Positions 61,391-64,000 of a stretch of 64,000 bases of DNA are shown piece by piece (the stretch's first letter is position 1; each line of letters opens with the position of its first letter). The translations under genes were made by a program, and so were the position numbers. This stretch comes from Flavobacterium sp. 20NA77.7. Its GTDB lineage: Bacteria > Bacteroidota > Bacteroidia > Flavobacteriales > Flavobacteriaceae. Below the pieces are notes generated by a model that ran no database searches, was not told where the DNA came from, and saw only the letters and a program-made list of their open reading frames with translations. The stretch is taken from positions 62,001-126,000 of the forward strand of contig NZ_CP133721.1 of NCBI RefSeq assembly GCF_031326205.1, in the 5' to 3' direction.

Positions 61391-61461
61391 GTAAATGTGG
61401 TGCGCAAATACTTTCTTTTTCTTAATTGTAGGGATGCAAAATAGATATAATCAAGTTTCAT

Positions 61462-61469
61462 TATATTTG
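61462..61469 (+). promoter_or_regulatory. -7 box of the TPR-LuxR regulator gene
   Basis: TATATTTG matches TAnnTTTG exactly, 20 bases before the ATG at 61490. It is divergent from the thiL box, 71 bases away. Confidence 0.5.
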
Positions 61470-61489
61470 TAAAGTTAATTTGAGTGAAC

Positions 61490-63238
61490 ATGAAAATCTT
61501 ACTAATGTTGTTTCTTTCGTTGTTACTTTCCCAATGCACGAATAAGCACGAAAAAGCTATTGTATCCCATACTGATATAGAGCAAAAAATCAACGCTGCA
61601 GCAAAAATTACAAATCCAAAACAAGCGATTAGACAATATATAATTTTACTTGAAGAAGCTAAAAAAGCAAAGAATGTTAACGATGTTTTTAACTGTGAAT
61701 TTCAATTAGGTAATTTATATTACAGTGAAATGAGATATAGTGAAGCTATTAAGCATTGGCTTTCAGCATATAATAAGACAGATAGATTAAACAAGTTAAA
61801 CAAACAAAAAGCGCCTGGTTTACAAACAAATATTGGCGCTTATTATATGGGAGTTGGTTACATAAAAACAGCTATCTCTTATTTTTTACAGGCAAGAAAA
61901 ACAATGGACAAACTAGGTGTAAAGGATGATAGTCATTGGAAAAATTACATTAATTTAGGCGTAGCATACATGCAATTAGAACAATATGATTATGCAGCTC
62001 TACAGTTTGAAAAAGTTGATAAAAATTTTTCGCCTGTAATTACATTTTTATATTTTCTCAATACAGCTAAACTAGCTGCCCTTCAAAACAATGCTTCAGA
62101 ATTTTATACTAAAATTGAAAAAGCGGCAACTTTGTTAAAGCAGAATTATTTATATCAAAATGTATTCGAAGAAGTGCAGTTAGAATATTATGTTAAATTT
62201 AACGATAAACAACGTGTTCTACCAATTTTAAAATTATATTTAAACGGATATACTCAAAAATCTCTATATACAAAATTGTTGTTAAATAAAGCTTCACTGT
62301 GTGTTTATGGAAATTTAATTGAACCCATTGATAAGTTAAATTTATATTTTAATCAAGTAAAGCAAGATGCAGATTGGTATCAAACCATTTTGTTTTATGA
62401 AGTTCAAGCAAGTTATTACAAAACTAAAGGAGATTATGAAAAATATTCAACATTTTTAGTAAAAGGCCATGAGGTTGAAAATAAATTAAGACAAGTAAAT
62501 AATAATTTATTGCTTCAAGATTATGAGTTAATTGCTCAGCAAGATGAATTTAAAGCAGAAAATAAATTGTTAAAAGCGGAAAATGAATTAGCCTCTGAAC
62601 GCTTACAGACTCAAAAATATATGATTTATATTTTTATTGTTTCTATTTTGTCTGCTATAGGCCTATCTGTTTTGCTTTATAAAAATGTAAAAAAAGCACG
62701 AAACCTAAAAGAGATTGAACTGCAAATTGCTAAATCTTCACTAGAGCAAACACAAATTAAACAAAAAGAGCTTCAAAAACAGTTAGAATTTCAAGACTAT
62801 AAACTGAAAGATGTTGTGAAGAACAGCAAAAAAATTGCAGTGCTTAAAAAGCAGATAGAAGCATTTTTAAAGGATTTAGAGAATAACATTTTAGAATCAA
62901 ATCAAAGACTAGAATTTAAAAAAGCAAAAGTAAGTATTGATGCTTTTTTTGCTAATTATACGGACTTGGCCGTTATAGCCTCTGCTACTGAAAATTCATT
63001 AATAAAAATCCAAAATCTTCAAATTTATTTTCCTCAATTAAATGAGAAAGAGGTTCAGGTTCTTGCTTTAATTATTAATAATTTTACAAGCAAAGAAATC
63101 GCGATTTTACTTTCAAAAAGCGAGAAGACCATTGAGTATGTTCGAACTCAGATTAGAACAAAACTTGAAATTAGCACAGAAATACCATTGTTAGCAGCCG
63201 TTAACAAAATCTTAAACAATCAAAATGCAAATGTGTAA
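61490..63238 (+). CDS. Transmembrane TPR regulator with LuxR-type DNA-binding domain
   Basis: A 582-residue one-component regulator. The N-terminal hydrophobic signal (MKILLMLFLSLLLSQC) is followed by TPR-like helical repeats (about residues 20-360; FNCEFQLGNLYYSEMRYSEAIKHW, WKNYINLGVAYMQLEQYDYAALQF). One transmembrane helix follows (about 376-397; IYIFIVSILSAIGLSVLLY), then a coiled coil (about 405-500) and a C-terminal LuxR/GerE helix-turn-helix (about 516-562; LNEKEVQVLALIINNFTSKEIA, KSEKTIEYVRTQIRTKL). The TPR part should be periplasmic and the HTH cytoplasmic. The Cys17 context (SQC) is a poor lipobox. The ATG at 61490 is preferred over an in-frame GTG at 61484. The target genes are unknown. 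Confidence 0.88.
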   Translation: MKILLMLFLSLLLSQCTNKHEKAIVSHTDIEQKINAAAKITNPKQAIRQYIILLEEAKKAKNVNDVFNCEFQLGNLYYSEMRYSEAIKHWLSAYNKTDRLNKLNKQKAPGLQTNIGAYYMGVGYIKTAISYFLQARKTMDKLGVKDDSHWKNYINLGVAYMQLEQYDYAALQFEKVDKNFSPVITFLYFLNTAKLAALQNNASEFYTKIEKAATLLKQNYLYQNVFEEVQLEYYVKFNDKQRVLPILKLYLNGYTQKSLYTKLLLNKASLCVYGNLIEPIDKLNLYFNQVKQDADWYQTILFYEVQASYYKTKGDYEKYSTFLVKGHEVENKLRQVNNNLLLQDYELIAQQDEFKAENKLLKAENELASERLQTQKYMIYIFIVSILSAIGLSVLLYKNVKKARNLKEIELQIAKSSLEQTQIKQKELQKQLEFQDYKLKDVVKNSKKIAVLKKQIEAFLKDLENNILESNQRLEFKKAKVSIDAFFANYTDLAVIASATENSLIKIQNLQIYFPQLNEKEVQVLALIINNFTSKEIAILLSKSEKTIEYVRTQIRTKLEISTEIPLLAAVNKILNNQNANV

Positions 63239-63307
63239 TTAATATTGTTGGGCTAAAAAACGTACAAAAAAATGTGTATTTTATGTGTATTATTAATAAT
63301 TTTACTA

Positions 63308-63315
63308 TACATTTG
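63308..63315 (+). promoter_or_regulatory. -7 box of the terminal outer-membrane protein gene
   Basis: TACATTTG matches TAnnTTTG. It implies a long leader of about 125 bases before the ATG at 63447, with no obvious hairpin in it. Confidence 0.4.
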
Positions 63316-63446
63316 CCTGGTTAAAAATTAGCTTGTTAATCATTGGAAACAAACGAGTTTAATTTTTTGTTTGCTATTCTATTTATTAAGATAAAATAAT
63401 AGGTATAGCATGTTTGTGTAATTAACAGTTCCTCAAAATAATTATA

Positions 63447-64000
63447 ATGATGAAAAAAGTATGCCTTGCACTTATTTTTTTAATTTCTAGTGCAATTTAC
63501 GCTCAGGGAGTTTTTTTTAAAATGGGAAAAAATTTTACTTCGTTTTCTTATAAAAACACAACACCTTTCACAGATAAAATAAAAATTAACGGAACCGGAA
63601 GTACCTACGAACTAGGTTATGCTATGCCATTAAAAAAATTTAAAGATTTTTCTTATTTAGGAAGTATTACCTTAAATGATTACAATGCCACAGGAGAATC
63701 TGATTTAAATAATTTAGACTGGAAAACGTCATATATTGGAATTCAAAATGTTGTTGATTACCGTTTTTATGATTCGTTTTATTTTTTCATTAGCGCACAA
63801 GCAGGTTTAAACTTATCCACCATCCTTTATGGAAAACAACAATTAAACAATTCGACTTATAATTTAACTAAAAATAAAGATTTTTCAGGTATAATTTTAC
63901 AACCAGTAGTTGGTATTAATGCTAAATATTATATATCGAAATCAGGGTTTCTAAGTCTAGGATGCAACTTCACAAAAAGTATTTCACTTAACCCTACACC
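63447..64000 (+). CDS. Outer-membrane beta-barrel protein, C-terminus cut by window edge
   Basis: An open frame of 184 codons runs off the end of the window. It begins MMKKVCLALIFLISSAIYAQ, a signal peptide. Alternating strands typical of a barrel follow (GVFFKMGKNFTSFSY, STYELGYAMPL, YLGSITLNDYN, FYFFISAQAGLNLSTILYG, LQPVVGINAKYYI, FLSLGCNFTKSISL). It lies 208 bases after the TPR-LuxR regulator on the same strand and could be one of its targets, which is only positional inference. Confidence 0.78.
   Translation, partial: MMKKVCLALIFLISSAIYAQGVFFKMGKNFTSFSYKNTTPFTDKIKINGTGSTYELGYAMPLKKFKDFSYLGSITLNDYNATGESDLNNLDWKTSYIGIQNVVDYRFYDSFYFFISAQAGLNLSTILYGKQQLNNSTYNLTKNKDFSGIILQPVVGINAKYYISKSGFLSLGCNFTKSISLNPT

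Noticed and set aside
1..64000. tRNA, rRNA, insertion sequences, prophage or CRISPR arrays
   Set aside because: I looked through all gaps longer than about 70 bases and saw no cloverleaf, transposase, integrase or regular spacer pattern. A tRNA scan and an IS search would settle it.

Overview
The window is chromosomal DNA of low GC from a member of the Bacteroidota, most likely family Flavobacteriaceae and close to Flavobacterium. The evidence is the Bacteroidetes promoter signature (TTG or TTTG, 17-23 bases, then TAnnTTTG) in front of many genes, the near absence of Shine-Dalgarno sites, a type IX secretion type B C-terminal domain, IPExxxVDY and DUF5686 family proteins, an OmpA protein with thrombospondin type 3 repeats, and the gene order pyk / IPExxxVDY / rnc / fabF / acpP / purN. 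I saw no rRNA, tRNA, insertion sequence, prophage or CRISPR array. Nearly all of it reads as core genome.

Layout. 1-3.4 kb: a DUF3108 gene cut by the window edge, a candidate small RNA, and the tyrosine catabolism pair hmgA-hppD. 3.6-9.4 kb: an amino acid permease, then a uvrC-patatin/BamA operon. 9.5-13.4 kb: folate enzyme, small membrane protein, RlpA, CYTH protein, DNA polymerase IV and a SIMPL protein. 13.5-19.6 kb: lepA and a 1393-residue secreted repeat protein. 19.7-24.1 kb, minus strand: acpP, fabF, rnc, IPExxxVDY, pyk, a fatty acid and glycolysis cluster. 24.4-29.2 kb, plus strand: purN, rnhA, smpB, a PfkB kinase, purF, and a second candidate small RNA. 29.2-36 kb, minus strand: tyrS, an RND/MMPL exporter, a DUF5686 outer-membrane protein and sodA. 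36-44.8 kb: an AddAB-like helicase/nuclease pair separated by kbl and a major OmpA porin. 44.8-49.9 kb: alpha/beta hydrolase, a dispersed repeat, Xaa-Pro aminopeptidase and an Asp-box repeat protein. 50-53.8 kb: the sdhCAB respiratory operon. 54-64 kb: omega-amidase-like enzyme, Ig-like lipoprotein, ComF, an unknown coiled-coil protein, glycyl-tRNA synthetase, two outer-membrane barrels (one cut by the edge), thiL, and a transmembrane TPR-LuxR regulator.

Functional threads are central metabolism (succinate dehydrogenase, pyruvate kinase, purine synthesis, tyrosine and threonine/glycine breakdown), DNA repair (UvrC, Pol IV, AddAB-like), translation (LepA, SmpB, TyrRS, GlyRS) and envelope proteins. 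I found no clearly new defence, mobile or biosynthetic system. The items most worth a second look are two candidate small RNAs (738-846 and 29093-29169), a possible attenuator in front of fabF, large insertions in the SdhC subunit and the permease, the eight-copy cysteine-paired repeat in the secreted protein, and several genes whose -7 box lies 4-5 bases from the start codon, which predicts leaderless messages.
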